Source: Henriciella marina (GTDB lineage Bacteria; Pseudomonadota; Alphaproteobacteria; Caulobacterales; Hyphomonadaceae). Taken from it: a DNA stretch of 64,000 bases. The first letter of the stretch is position 1; every line of letters begins with the position of its first letter. Below, in pieces: positions 36,333 through 43,947 of this stretch. The position numbers and the translations under genes are program-made. Location: NCBI RefSeq assembly GCF_027213945.1, contig NZ_JAPWGW010000001.1:372001-436000 (forward strand), given 5' to 3'. The notes beneath the pieces are model-generated. The model was not told the DNA's origin, made no database searches, and worked only from the letters and a program-made list of their open reading frames with translations.

Positions 36333-37079
36333 ATGAAGGTGCTCGTACCCGTAAAGCGGGTCATCGACTACAATGTGAAGGTCCGCGTAAAATCCGACCA
36401 GAGCGGCGTCGACCTCGCTAACGTGAAAATGTCCATGAACCCTTTCGACGAAATTTCCGTCGAAGAAGCCGTTCGCCTGAAGGAAAAAGGCGCGGTTGAG
36501 GAAATCGTGGTTGTTTCCATTGGGCCGCAACAGGCTCAGGAAACCCTGCGGACCGCGCTCGCCATGGGCGCTGACCGTGGCATTCTGATCAAGACCGACG
36601 ACAACGTCGAGCCACTCGCTGTCGCCAAGATCCTTGAGAAGGTGATCGGCGAAGAGAGCCCGGAGCTCGTGATCCTCGGCAAGCAGGCAATCGACGACGA
36701 CTCCAACCAGACGGGCCAGATGCTGGCCGCGCTTCTTGACTGGCCACAGGGCACGTTCGCCTCGGAAGTCATTCTGGAAGACGGCAAGATCAACGTCACC
36801 CGTGAGATTGACGGCGGTCTTCAGACCCTTTCGCTCCAGACCCCGGCTATAGTCACGACCGACCTTCGCTTGAACGAGCCGCGCTATGCGTCTCTACCAA
36901 ACATCATGAAGGCAAAGAAAAAGCCAATCGATGAGAAGAGCCCGGGTGACTATGGTGTCGATACCGCCGCCCGCCTCAGCGTCGTCAAAGTGACCGAGCC
37001 ACCCGTTCGCGAAGCTGGTGAGAAGGTCGAAGACGTGTCTGAACTCGTCACCAAACTCAAAGCGAAGGGAGCGATCTAA
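36333..37079 (+). CDS. etfB: Electron transfer flavoprotein, beta subunit
   Basis: A 248-residue beta subunit of ETF, which carries electrons from acyl-CoA dehydrogenases to ETF-ubiquinone oxidoreductase. The ETF-beta signature V-P-V-K-R-V-I-D near the N-terminus, M-N-P-F-D-E near 36-41, the AMP-binding D-D-D-S-N-Q-T-G-Q near 122-130, and the C-terminal recognition-loop region ([10 protein letters not shown]) are present. ATG 36333 with AGGAG 8 bases upstream is the true start. The gene overlaps etfA by one base (TAATG). Confidence 0.96.
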   Translation: MKVLVPVKRVIDYNVKVRVKSDQSGVDLANVKMSMNPFDEISVEEAVRLKEKGAVEEIVVVSIGPQQAQETLRTALAMGADRGILIKTDDNVEPLAVAKILEKVIGEESPELVILGKQAIDDDSNQTGQMLAALLDWPQGTFASEVILEDGKINVTREIDGGLQTLSLQTPAIVTTDLRLNEPRYASLPNIMKAKKKPIDEKSPGDYGVDTAARLSVVKVTEPPVREAGEKVEDVSELVTKLKAKGAI

Positions 37080-38008
37080 TGGCTGTTCTCGTTATTGCTG
37101 ATCACGACAACGCAACGCTGACGGACGCAACGCACAAGACCGTCACCGCGGCAAAAGCTTTTGGCGGCGACATCGACGTCCTCGTTGCCGGCAAGGGCGC
37201 AGGCGATGTTGCCGCTGCCGCTGCAAAAATCGATGGTGTGCGCAAGGTTCTCCACGCCGATGGCGATGCTTATGAAAAGCAGCTCGCCGAAGCTATGGAA
37301 GCGCTGATCGTGCCGCTGATGGACGGCTATGACGCGCTATTCTCGCCGGCAACCACCATGGGCAAGAACGTCACCCCGCGCATTGCGGCAAAGCTCGACG
37401 TCATGCAGATCTCCGACATTACCGGCATTGAAGGCACCGACACGTTCGAGCGCCCAATCTATGCAGGTAATGCGATCATGACGGTGAAATCATCCGACGC
37501 GAAGAAAGTCGTCACCGTTCGCGGTACGGCATTCGACGCAGCTGGCGAAGGCGGCTCTGCTTCGGTTGAGACCATCGATGCACCAGCTGGCCCATTCAAG
37601 GCAGCCTTCGTCGAAGAGAAGATCGTCCAGTCGGACCGTCCAGAGCTTACCTCTGCCAAGACCATCGTGTCTGGCGGTCGCGCACTTGGCTCGAAGGAAG
37701 AGTTTGACCGCCTGATGATCCCACTTGCTGACAAGCTTGGCGCCGGTATCGGTGCGTCTCGCGCAGCCGTGGACGCAGGCTATGCGCCAAACGACTATCA
37801 GGTCGGCCAGACCGGCAAGATCGTCGCGCCAGAACTCTACATCGCCATTGGTATTTCGGGCGCCATCCAGCACCTTGCTGGCATGAAGGACTCGAAGATC
37901 ATCGTTGCGATCAACAAGGATGAAGAGGCACCAATCTTCCAGGTTGCCGATTACGGCCTGGTTGCCGACCTCTTCAGCGCTGTTCCTGAGCTGACCGAAG
38001 CGGTCTAG
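37079..38008 (+). CDS. etfA: Electron transfer flavoprotein, alpha subunit
   Basis: A 309-residue FAD-binding alpha subunit partnering etfB. FAD-domain motifs: [12 protein letters not shown] near 200-211, [11 protein letters not shown] near 222-232, [12 protein letters not shown] near 239-250, and [12 protein letters not shown] near 254-265. Length and order are standard. It ends before a strong bidirectional terminator (38033-38066) shared with the convergent sirtuin gene. Confidence 0.97.
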   Translation: MAVLVIADHDNATLTDATHKTVTAAKAFGGDIDVLVAGKGAGDVAAAAAKIDGVRKVLHADGDAYEKQLAEAMEALIVPLMDGYDALFSPATTMGKNVTPRIAAKLDVMQISDITGIEGTDTFERPIYAGNAIMTVKSSDAKKVVTVRGTAFDAAGEGGSASVETIDAPAGPFKAAFVEEKIVQSDRPELTSAKTIVSGGRALGSKEEFDRLMIPLADKLGAGIGASRAAVDAGYAPNDYQVGQTGKIVAPELYIAIGISGAIQHLAGMKDSKIIVAINKDEEAPIFQVADYGLVADLFSAVPELTEAV

Positions 38009-38032
38009 TCGGAAACAGAACTATTGAAATTG

Positions 38033-38066
38033 AAAAGCCCCGGGCGCCGCGCGTCCGGGGCTTTTT
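38033..38066. terminator. Bidirectional rho-independent terminator
   Basis: AAAAGCCCCGG (38033-38043) pairs with CCGGGGCTTTTT (38055-38066), loop GCGCCGCGCGT. A-run on the left and U-run on the right allow termination of both etfA (plus) and the sirtuin gene (minus), whose stop is directly next to it at 38067. Confidence 0.9.
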
Positions 38067-38819
38067 CTATGCTGTCTCGAGCTCCAACATGACTTCGTCC
38101 ATCAGCGCGCCAATTTCTGTGTTCAGAACGAGGCTGGCATAGGGGTCAAGGTCGGTCGGCTCACGATTGATGATGACAAGCCGGGCACCTGCGCGTGCGG
38201 CGAGCACAGGGATACCTGCTGCCGGGTACACCGCTAGAGAGGAGCCCAGCACGATACACAGATCGCAGGACTCCGCCTCAGCGGTCGCAAGGGCCATCTT
38301 GTCTTCAGGCATCGCCTGTCCAAAGGAGATCGTTGCTGTCTTCAGAAGACCTGCACACGCCGCGCAGATAATTTCCTCATCATTCTCCCAGGGCGCACGA
38401 AGCTCTTCGAATTCGTGGCGCATGCCGCATTCAAGGCATTTGGCGTAGGACGCGTTACCGTGAATTTCGATGACCTTGTCATCGGGAACGCCAGCATCCT
38501 GATGCAGATTGTCGACATTCTGCGTAACGACAGCGCTAACCTTGCCCTGCTTGACCAGCTCAGCGATCGCGAGATGGCCCGTATTCGGCGTGGCGCCGAC
38601 CCAGCCGGCTGTGCGATTGAAAACGCGCTTCCATGCTTCGCGGCGGGCATCGCGGTCCGAAACAAAATCCTGAAAATAGATTGGCTTCATCTTCGACCAG
38701 ACGCCGCCCGGGCTTCTGAAGTCGGGAATGCCGCTTTCGGTGGAGATACCCGCGCCCGTGAAAACAAGGACGCGGTCGGCGGCGCGGATCATCTCCGCGA
38801 GTGATTTCGCATTGCTCAT
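38067..38819 (-). CDS. NAD-dependent protein deacylase (SIR2 family)
   Basis: A 250-residue sirtuin that removes acyl groups from lysine using NAD. Motifs: G-A-G-I-S-T-E-S-G-I-P-D-F-R near 22-35, T-Q-N-V-D-N-L-H near 99-106, catalytic His in E-I-H-G-N near 118-122, four zinc cysteines in C-L-E-C and C-A-A-C, and G-S-S-L-A-V-Y-P near 192-199. The Y-x-x-R pair typical of desuccinylases is not obvious. It may control acyl-CoA enzymes such as the neighbouring ETF, but that is only positional. It is followed (20-base gap) by the Grx-MauE gene upstream on the same strand. Confidence 0.92.
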   Translation of the reverse strand: MSNAKSLAEMIRAADRVLVFTGAGISTESGIPDFRSPGGVWSKMKPIYFQDFVSDRDARREAWKRVFNRTAGWVGATPNTGHLAIAELVKQGKVSAVVTQNVDNLHQDAGVPDDKVIEIHGNASYAKCLECGMRHEFEELRAPWENDEEIICAACAGLLKTATISFGQAMPEDKMALATAEAESCDLCIVLGSSLAVYPAAGIPVLAARAGARLVIINREPTDLDPYASLVLNTEIGALMDEVMLELETA

Positions 38820-38839
38820 TGCCTGACCTTAAACCAGCG

Positions 38840-39637
38840 TCAGAACAGCATCCAGAGGCCCATGGCGATCATCATGAGATTCTCTGTCAGTGAGACAAAG
38901 CCGAGTGGCACATTCGAATTGCCCCCGACGCAGGCGCACTTCAGTTCCCGCTTGTCGATATAGACGGCCTTGAACACAGAGACGGCTCCGATGGAGCCAA
39001 TCAGGATGGCAACAGGTGCGGCCAGCCAGATCAACGCGCCCGCAATCATCAGGATGCCAGCGAAGGCTTCGGCGAAGGGATATACGAAGGCATACCTTAC
39101 ATCTCGCTGGGCGAGCAGGTCATATCCGAGGAACTGGTTCTGAAATGCCGTCAGGTCCTGAAGCTTCTGGATTGCGAGCACACACATCGCGGTCGCGATA
39201 AAAAGCTCCAGAGCGCGGACGGTGAAAATCGTTCCGGACGCAAAATAGCTTATCGCCAACGCCGTCAAAAAAGACGTCGCAAAAATCGCAATGACAGGCG
39301 TGTAGCTCGTCTTGTCTTCCTTGTCGGCGGCTGTCGACTTGCCGAAGTAACGGCGCAAATCGTCATGGCCGCCGACCCGCTCGCCATTGATCCAGGTCTG
39401 CGGCGTCGTCTTCACGTCATGCTGCTGCTTGAAGGCGTCCGTTTCCTCACGGGTGGTGAGATGGTTGTCCTCAATCTCAAAACCCTCGCGCTTCAACAGG
39501 TCACGCGATTTCAGCCCGAACGGACAGATATGCTTGTCCATCACCATTCTATAGAGCACGGCCTTGTTCGGACCGCTGCGGTCAGCCGGCTTCAGCGCGT
39601 CGTCATTTTCTTTCACTGCGTCAGACATTGATGTCAC
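38840..39637 (-). CDS. Glutaredoxin-MauE/DoxX fusion membrane protein
   Basis: A 265-residue protein. The N-terminal monothiol-glutaredoxin domain (about 25-100) has active site C-P-F-G and the cis-Pro segment T-T-P-Q-T-W-I-N-G. It is followed by a MauE/DoxX-like membrane domain with about four to five helices and the C-A-C-V-G-G motif near the C-terminus. MauE-type proteins handle disulfide or electron transfer for periplasmic enzymes. Start: GTG 39637 has AAGGAAG close upstream; ATG 39628 is the alternative. The gene is driven by a mer-type MerR-family promoter at 39667-39698 (see that entry) and is divergent from the MerR gene. Confidence 0.82.
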   Translation of the reverse strand: MTSMSDAVKENDDALKPADRSGPNKAVLYRMVMDKHICPFGLKSRDLLKREGFEIEDNHLTTREETDAFKQQHDVKTTPQTWINGERVGGHDDLRRYFGKSTAADKEDKTSYTPVIAIFATSFLTALAISYFASGTIFTVRALELFIATAMCVLAIQKLQDLTAFQNQFLGYDLLAQRDVRYAFVYPFAEAFAGILMIAGALIWLAAPVAILIGSIGAVSVFKAVYIDKRELKCACVGGNSNVPLGFVSLTENLMMIAMGLWMLF

Positions 39638-39666
39638 AACTTCCTTTCAGTGTGATCGATGACCTC

Positions 39667-39698
39667 TATATCGGTTCCGTACCATGGTACGGAGTCAA
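39667..39698 (-). promoter_or_regulatory. MerR-type operator/promoter with mer-like palindrome
   Basis: An 18-bp perfect palindrome TCCGTAC-CATG-GTACGGA lies at 39676-39693. On the minus strand it sits between -35 TTGACT (39698-39693) and a -10-like GATATA (39672-39667), with a spacer of 20 bases (19 if CGATAT is used). The 7-4-7 dyad equals the canonical Tn501 mer operator TCCGTAC-N4-GTACGGA, and the long spacer is the hallmark of MerR-activated promoters. It faces the Grx-MauE gene and overlaps the start region of the divergent merR-like gene. Confidence 0.85.
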
Positions 39699-39701
39699 GG
39701 G

Positions 39702-40106
39702 ATGAATGATATGACGATTGGCCAGTTCGCCCAGGCAGGCGGCGTTGGCGTTGAAACCATTCGCTATTATCAGCGCCGGGGCCTGCTGGAAGTTCCTGAT
39801 ACGACCTCTCACGCCGCTCATACAAAGGCGGTCAGGCGCTACAATGCCGGCGATCTGAAGGCGCTCAACTTCATTCGATCTGCCCAGCGTGCCGGTTTCA
39901 CTCTTTCGCAGATCGAAGAACTCCTCGAGCTCGACGCCAGTCAGGACAGGCGCCGCGCCCAGGAAATCGCGCTAGAAAGGCTGGCCGCACTAGATGCTGA
40001 AATCAGCGCGCTGCAGCAGGCACGTCTCAGTCTGGTCAAACTATCAAACGCCTGCGCTAAAGGTCCTTCTGGCCCATGCCCAATACTTTCTGCCTTTGAT
40101 CACTAA
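39702..40106 (+). CDS. MerR-family metal-type transcriptional regulator
   Basis: A 134-residue regulator: winged helix with T-I-G-Q-F-A-Q-A-G-G-V-G-V-E-T-I-R-Y-Y-Q-R-R-G-L-L at the N-terminus, a long dimerisation helix, and a metal loop with C118 and C126 (C-x7-C) ending in C-P-I-L. The DNA-binding part is very close to MerR of Tn501 (S-A-Q-R-x-G-F-x-L). The residue equal to MerR C82 is Arg or Asp, and the loop spacing is x7 as in CueR rather than x8. So the protein looks like a hybrid with MerR-like DNA recognition but without the three-cysteine mercury site. It has its own operator just upstream. Confidence 0.88.
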   Translation: MNDMTIGQFAQAGGVGVETIRYYQRRGLLEVPDTTSHAAHTKAVRRYNAGDLKALNFIRSAQRAGFTLSQIEELLELDASQDRRRAQEIALERLAALDAEISALQQARLSLVKLSNACAKGPSGPCPILSAFDH

Positions 40107-40630
40107 GGGTTCAGTTCCCCCTCGAACTCCGGGGGTTGGCGGGTCTCGGCCTCTTCTGCTGTCGCCGCAACGCCATTCTTCGCGATGTCGGAGAGCAACC
40201 AGTTCATCTCCTTGATCTCCCTGCGCTGTGCCCGGATGATCTCGTCCGCGAGCTCACGCACACGCACATCCTCTATATTCGACCGCTCACTTGTCATGAT
40301 GGCGATGGAGTGGTGCGGAATCATGGCTTTCATATACGAACGGTCGCCGACGGTGGCCTGGCTCCGGACAAGGTAGAGCGCGCCCATAAGCATCAGCGCG
40401 CCACCCGCAAAAATTGCAATGTTCACTTTGGTGTTCTTGTACATGCCCAGCATGTAGCCAAGCATCACGATCGCCATTGCGCCGCCCATAACAAAGGTCA
40501 TGTAGAAACGCGTTTCGCTCCAGCGAACATGCTCAAAGGCGTAAGTGTTGAAGTACATCAGCGCGAACATGACGACCATGGACGTCAATATCATTGCGCC
40601 GAAACGGATGTAGGAAGATGAAGTATTCAT
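40103..40630 (-). CDS. DUF305 family membrane protein
   Basis: A 175-residue protein with three to four membrane helices (about 8-95), then a C-terminal four-helix DUF305 motif Y-M-K-A-M-I-P-H-H-S-I-A-I-M-T-S near 98-113. DUF305 proteins with H-H and M-rich helices are often near copper or other metal-resistance genes. ATG 40630 (MNTSSSYIRF) is chosen; upstream starts would add a non-family stretch. It is convergent with the MerR gene (4-base overlap) and divergent from the TMEM175 gene. Confidence 0.82.
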   Translation of the reverse strand: MNTSSSYIRFGAMILTSMVVMFALMYFNTYAFEHVRWSETRFYMTFVMGGAMAIVMLGYMLGMYKNTKVNIAIFAGGALMLMGALYLVRSQATVGDRSYMKAMIPHHSIAIMTSERSNIEDVRVRELADEIIRAQRREIKEMNWLLSDIAKNGVAATAEEAETRQPPEFEGELNP

Positions 40631-40708
40631 CGGACGTCCTCCAATTTGTTTCTCATTGGAGAAGGCATCGCTCTTGGTTAAGTTCCGAAAAGTGCAACGG
40701 AGAGCGCC

Positions 40709-41443
40709 ATGATGCGTGAAACGATAAACCGGGAACTGGACCACGATCCGCGCTTCACCTGGCGCGGCGGATCAGTCACGCGCATTGAAAACCTGTCGGA
40801 TATTGTCTTTGCACTTGCTCTCGGCATGATTGTCTCCTCGGCCGCGCGACCAGAGACGTTCAAGCAGCTTACCGAGAATCTTTTGACGATTATTCCCGTA
40901 ACGGCGGCGTTCGGTATCCTCTTCATGATCTGGAACGCGCATTATGTTTTCTTTCGGCGTTACGGTGTCGCCGATGGTCGCATCATCCTGCTGAATTGCA
41001 TCCTTCTCCTGCTCGTCCTCTTCACCGCCTATCCCCTGCGTTTCATCTTCGACAGTCTCTACGGCTATATCGAAGGCGTCATGGGCGACTGGAGCAGGCT
41101 ACAGGCCGCCGGGATCAATTTCCGCGAAGCGGGCGTCATCATGGGGTACTTTGCGCTCGGATATGGCCTCATCTATCTCGTCATCAGCCAGATGTACGCT
41201 CACGCCTTGAGCAAGGCAGGGCTCCTCGGGCTAAGCGCGAGCGAAATAGCCATGACACGCCAGTCGATCTGGATATTCAGGGTCCAGATCCTGATCGTGG
41301 CGCTCACGGGCGCCTGCGCGGTCTGGACGCCAATGTACGCTTTCTCCGGCTGGATCATGGGGCTGATCTGGCCCGCCGCTTTGCTTGTCGACCGGCTCAT
41401 ACCCGTCCCGGAAGTCGATCCAGAAACAACGACGACAAACTGA
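40709..41443 (+). CDS. TMEM175-family potassium channel-like protein
   Basis: A 244-residue protein with six membrane helices. The N-terminal R-I-E-N-L-S-D-I-V-F-A-L-A near residues 25-37 matches the TMEM175/DUF1211 helix-1 motif (R-x-E-x-F/L-S-D-x-V-F-A). Bacterial TMEM175 proteins form potassium-selective or leak channels. Two-fold symmetry of the family is not obvious here; this member has one repeat. It lies at the edge of the metal/thiol island and upstream of hbd. SD is weak (GGAGAG). Confidence 0.8.
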   Translation: MMRETINRELDHDPRFTWRGGSVTRIENLSDIVFALALGMIVSSAARPETFKQLTENLLTIIPVTAAFGILFMIWNAHYVFFRRYGVADGRIILLNCILLLLVLFTAYPLRFIFDSLYGYIEGVMGDWSRLQAAGINFREAGVIMGYFALGYGLIYLVISQMYAHALSKAGLLGLSASEIAMTRQSIWIFRVQILIVALTGACAVWTPMYAFSGWIMGLIWPAALLVDRLIPVPEVDPETTTTN

Positions 41444-41468
41444 ACCATGTGCGCTCAAGGCTTGAAAT

Positions 41469-41496
41469 TTGACGCGCTGCACAATCACTCTAGAAG
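41469..41496 (+). promoter_or_regulatory. Possible sigma-70 promoter of the 3-hydroxybutyryl-CoA dehydrogenase gene
   Basis: TTGACG (41469-41474) and TAGAAG (41491-41496) are separated by 16 bases, upstream of ATG 41533. The -35 box is good, the -10 is weak. Confidence 0.35.
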
Positions 41497-41532
41497 CAGT
41501 GAATTACGTATCGTCGCCAATTGGAGGGCGGA

Positions 41533-42411
41533 ATGACTGAGATCGCACGCATTGGTGTCGTAGGCGCCGGCCAGATGGGTAACGGCATCGCCCATGTCTG
41601 CGCCCTGGCTGGTTACGACGTTCAGCTGAACGACATTTCAGAAGACGCCCTGTCTGCCGGTATGCAGACAATCGAAGCCAACATGACCCGGCAGGTCTCA
41701 CGCGACATGATCTCGCATGAGGATATGTCGAAGGCGATGTCGCGCATCCATACCAGTACCTCACTGGACGGTTTCAGCGACGTCCATCTTGCGATCGAAG
41801 CAGCTACAGAAAAGCGCGAAATCAAGGAAAGCATTTTCAAATCGCTATGCGATGCGGTGCCTGCCAACGCCTATCTGGCGACCAATACTTCCTCTATCTC
41901 GATCACGCGCCTGGCGGCGACGACCGACCGTCCCGAGAAGTTCATCGGTCTTCACTTCATGAACCCAGTGCCGCTGATGAAACTGATGGAGGTCATTCGG
42001 GGCCTCGCCACCGATCAGGACACCTACGAAATGGCGCTCGCCTTTGCCAAGCGCCTCGAGAAGACCACGACCAATGCCGAAGACTATCCGGCCTTCATCG
42101 TGAACCGCGTTCTTGTCCCGATGATCAACGAAGCGGTCTACGCCCTCTATGAAGGCGTCGGCACCGTCGACAGCATCGACACGGCCATGAAGCTTGGCGC
42201 GAACCACCCGATGGGCCCACTACAGCTTGCAGACTTTATCGGCCTCGATACCTGCCTTTCCATCATGCAGGTTCTCCATGACGGTCTTGCGGACACCAAG
42301 TATCGGCCTTGTCCGCTTCTAGTGAAATATGTCGAGGCAGGCTGGGTTGGCCGCAAAGCAGGCCGCGGCTTCTACGACTATCGCGGCGACGCGCCTGTCC
42401 CGACGCGCTAA
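41533..42411 (+). CDS. 3-hydroxybutyryl-CoA dehydrogenase
   Basis: A 292-residue NAD-dependent enzyme oxidising (S)-3-hydroxybutyryl-CoA to acetoacetyl-CoA. The Rossmann motif G-V-V-G-A-G-Q-M-G-N-G-I-A is near 8-20. The signature G-L-H-F-M-N-P-V-P-L-M-K-L near 138-150 holds the catalytic His, with E-x-x in V-I-R-G near 152-156 and D-x-P-A-F-I-V-N-R near 178-186. ATG 41533 with GGAGGGCGG upstream is the true start. In many alphaproteobacteria this gene directly follows etfBA; here it is separated by the sirtuin and the metal/thiol island. Confidence 0.94.
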   Translation: MTEIARIGVVGAGQMGNGIAHVCALAGYDVQLNDISEDALSAGMQTIEANMTRQVSRDMISHEDMSKAMSRIHTSTSLDGFSDVHLAIEAATEKREIKESIFKSLCDAVPANAYLATNTSSISITRLAATTDRPEKFIGLHFMNPVPLMKLMEVIRGLATDQDTYEMALAFAKRLEKTTTNAEDYPAFIVNRVLVPMINEAVYALYEGVGTVDSIDTAMKLGANHPMGPLQLADFIGLDTCLSIMQVLHDGLADTKYRPCPLLVKYVEAGWVGRKAGRGFYDYRGDAPVPTR

Positions 42412-42437
42412 GCGTCACTACACGGCCCCTCAAACGC

Positions 42438-43070
42438 CTAGATTTCCACTGTTCGGATCAGTTCGATCACGGCAAGGATAACCGTGTTCACGGCAACCGC
42501 CGCCAGGATCATTCCCATAATCCGGCTGACCAGCGCCGCGCCCGCCATCTTGATCACTCGAAGAATTGGTGTGGCCGCTAGCATGAGGATAAAAGCGCAA
42601 GCCATCACGGCGAGCATGATGCCGCCCGTCATCGCCTGCTCCTGAATGGAGAAGCGGTTATTATCGGTCAGCACGACCACCGCGAGGATCGCGCCAGGCG
42701 AAGCGAGCGAGGGCATCGCGAGCGGAAAGATCGCGACGGATGAGTGGCCATCTTCTTCTGCCGACCACTGCTCGGCTTCGCTTTCAGGCTTTGAGTCTCC
42801 GAAGATCATGGTCAGCGCGAACAGAAGCAGCACGATACCGCCTGCGATCTGGAACGCTGGCAAACTGATGCCCAGCGCATTGATCAGAAACTGTCCGCCT
42901 ACCAGAAACAAGAGCAGGACGGCGGTTGCCGCGATTGTCGCCTTGAGCGCGATCTTCCATCTGTCCGCTGCTGCCACGCCCGCAGCGACCGCGATGAAGA
43001 CCGGGATAGTCCCGATCGGATCAATCACGACCCAGAGCAATACGAATTGTTCCAGCAGACTGTGCGTCAT
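42438..43070 (-). CDS. MarC family integral membrane protein (UPF0056)
   Basis: A 210-residue protein with six membrane helices in the MarC arrangement. The signature V-V-I-D-P-I-G-T-I-P-V-F near residue 14-25 and P-L-A-M-P-S-L-A-S-P-G-A-I near 115-127 are clear. MarC proteins were once linked to multidrug resistance but are of unknown function. It is divergent from the DUF1428 gene and convergent with hbd. Confidence 0.9.
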   Translation of the reverse strand: MTHSLLEQFVLLWVVIDPIGTIPVFIAVAAGVAAADRWKIALKATIAATAVLLLFLVGGQFLINALGISLPAFQIAGGIVLLLFALTMIFGDSKPESEAEQWSAEEDGHSSVAIFPLAMPSLASPGAILAVVVLTDNNRFSIQEQAMTGGIMLAVMACAFILMLAATPILRVIKMAGAALVSRIMGMILAAVAVNTVILAVIELIRTVEI

Positions 43071-43224
43071 GGTCCCCGCCGATTTGAGATTTGACGAGAA
43101 GGCCCGTTCCGTCCTTGATGCAGATTGTCGCGGCTCAGCCGATTACAAGCGGCACCATGCGAAATCGCACGCACAGAGCTGTCATCAGCATCGGCTATGG
43201 TGGCGAGCCAAGAGGAGATATTCG

Positions 43225-43941
43225 ATGTCCTACGTTCTCGGATTTATCGTCGCTGTGCCTGAGGCCAGCAAGGAAGCCTATCGTAAACATGCTGCGGACG
43301 CCTTCCCCATCTTCAAGGATACTGGCGTCATCCGCATGGCTGAGGCTTGGGAAGACGACGTCCCCAATGGTAACCTGACTGACATGCGCAAAGCCGTGGA
43401 GGCTGAAGCGGGCGAAAAAATTGTCTTCTCGTGGGTAGAATATCCTTCGAAGGAGATCGCGGACGCCGCCGACGAGAAAATGCACAATGATCCCCGGATG
43501 GCAGAGATGGGCGGCACCATGCCGTTCGATGGCAAGCGGATGATCTATGCGGGCTTCGAAACCCTATCCGACGTCGGCAGCGCTGATGGCACTAGCTATA
43601 TCAGCGGCATGGTCGCACCAGCCCCCGCCAACGGCGAGGAAAGCTACGCCGAATTTGCCAGGAGCATGGCCGCCATTTTTCACGAATACGGCGCGACCCG
43701 CATCTTCGACGGATGGGGCGTTGACGTTCCAGCTGGTGAAGTCACCGATTTCCGGCGCGCGGTACAGGCAAAGAACGATGAGACCATCGCCTTCGGCTGG
43801 ATTGAATGGCCATCAAAGGAAGCCTGCGATTCAGGCTGGGAAAAAATGATGTCTGATGAGCGCATGCAGAACACTGAGATGCCGTTCGACGGCAAACGCA
43901 TGATCTTTGGAAATTTCAGGCCGATCGTCGATCTCAGCTAG
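43225..43941 (+). CDS. Tandem DUF1428 protein
   Basis: A 238-residue protein of two homologous halves, each with the DUF1428 sequence. Half one (about 1-117) has Y-R-K-H-A-A-D-A-F-P-I-F-K-D and M-P-F-D-G-K-R-M-I-Y. Half two (about 122-238) has Y-A-E-F-A-R-S-M-A-A-I-F-H-E and M-P-F-D-G-K-R-M-I-F. DUF1428 proteins are normally single-domain (about 117 residues), ferredoxin-like and of unknown function. ATG 43225 has AGAGGAG 8 bases upstream. Earlier frame starts run into the divergent MarC region. It is convergent with the Rieske oxygenase gene. Confidence 0.86.
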   Translation: MSYVLGFIVAVPEASKEAYRKHAADAFPIFKDTGVIRMAEAWEDDVPNGNLTDMRKAVEAEAGEKIVFSWVEYPSKEIADAADEKMHNDPRMAEMGGTMPFDGKRMIYAGFETLSDVGSADGTSYISGMVAPAPANGEESYAEFARSMAAIFHEYGATRIFDGWGVDVPAGEVTDFRRAVQAKNDETIAFGWIEWPSKEACDSGWEKMMSDERMQNTEMPFDGKRMIFGNFRPIVDLS

Positions 43942-43947
43942 CAGGAC

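Noticed and set aside
42646-43941. Long plus-strand frame extending the DUF1428 gene upstream
   Set aside because: It is the antisense shadow of MarC; the SD and family alignment support ATG 43225.
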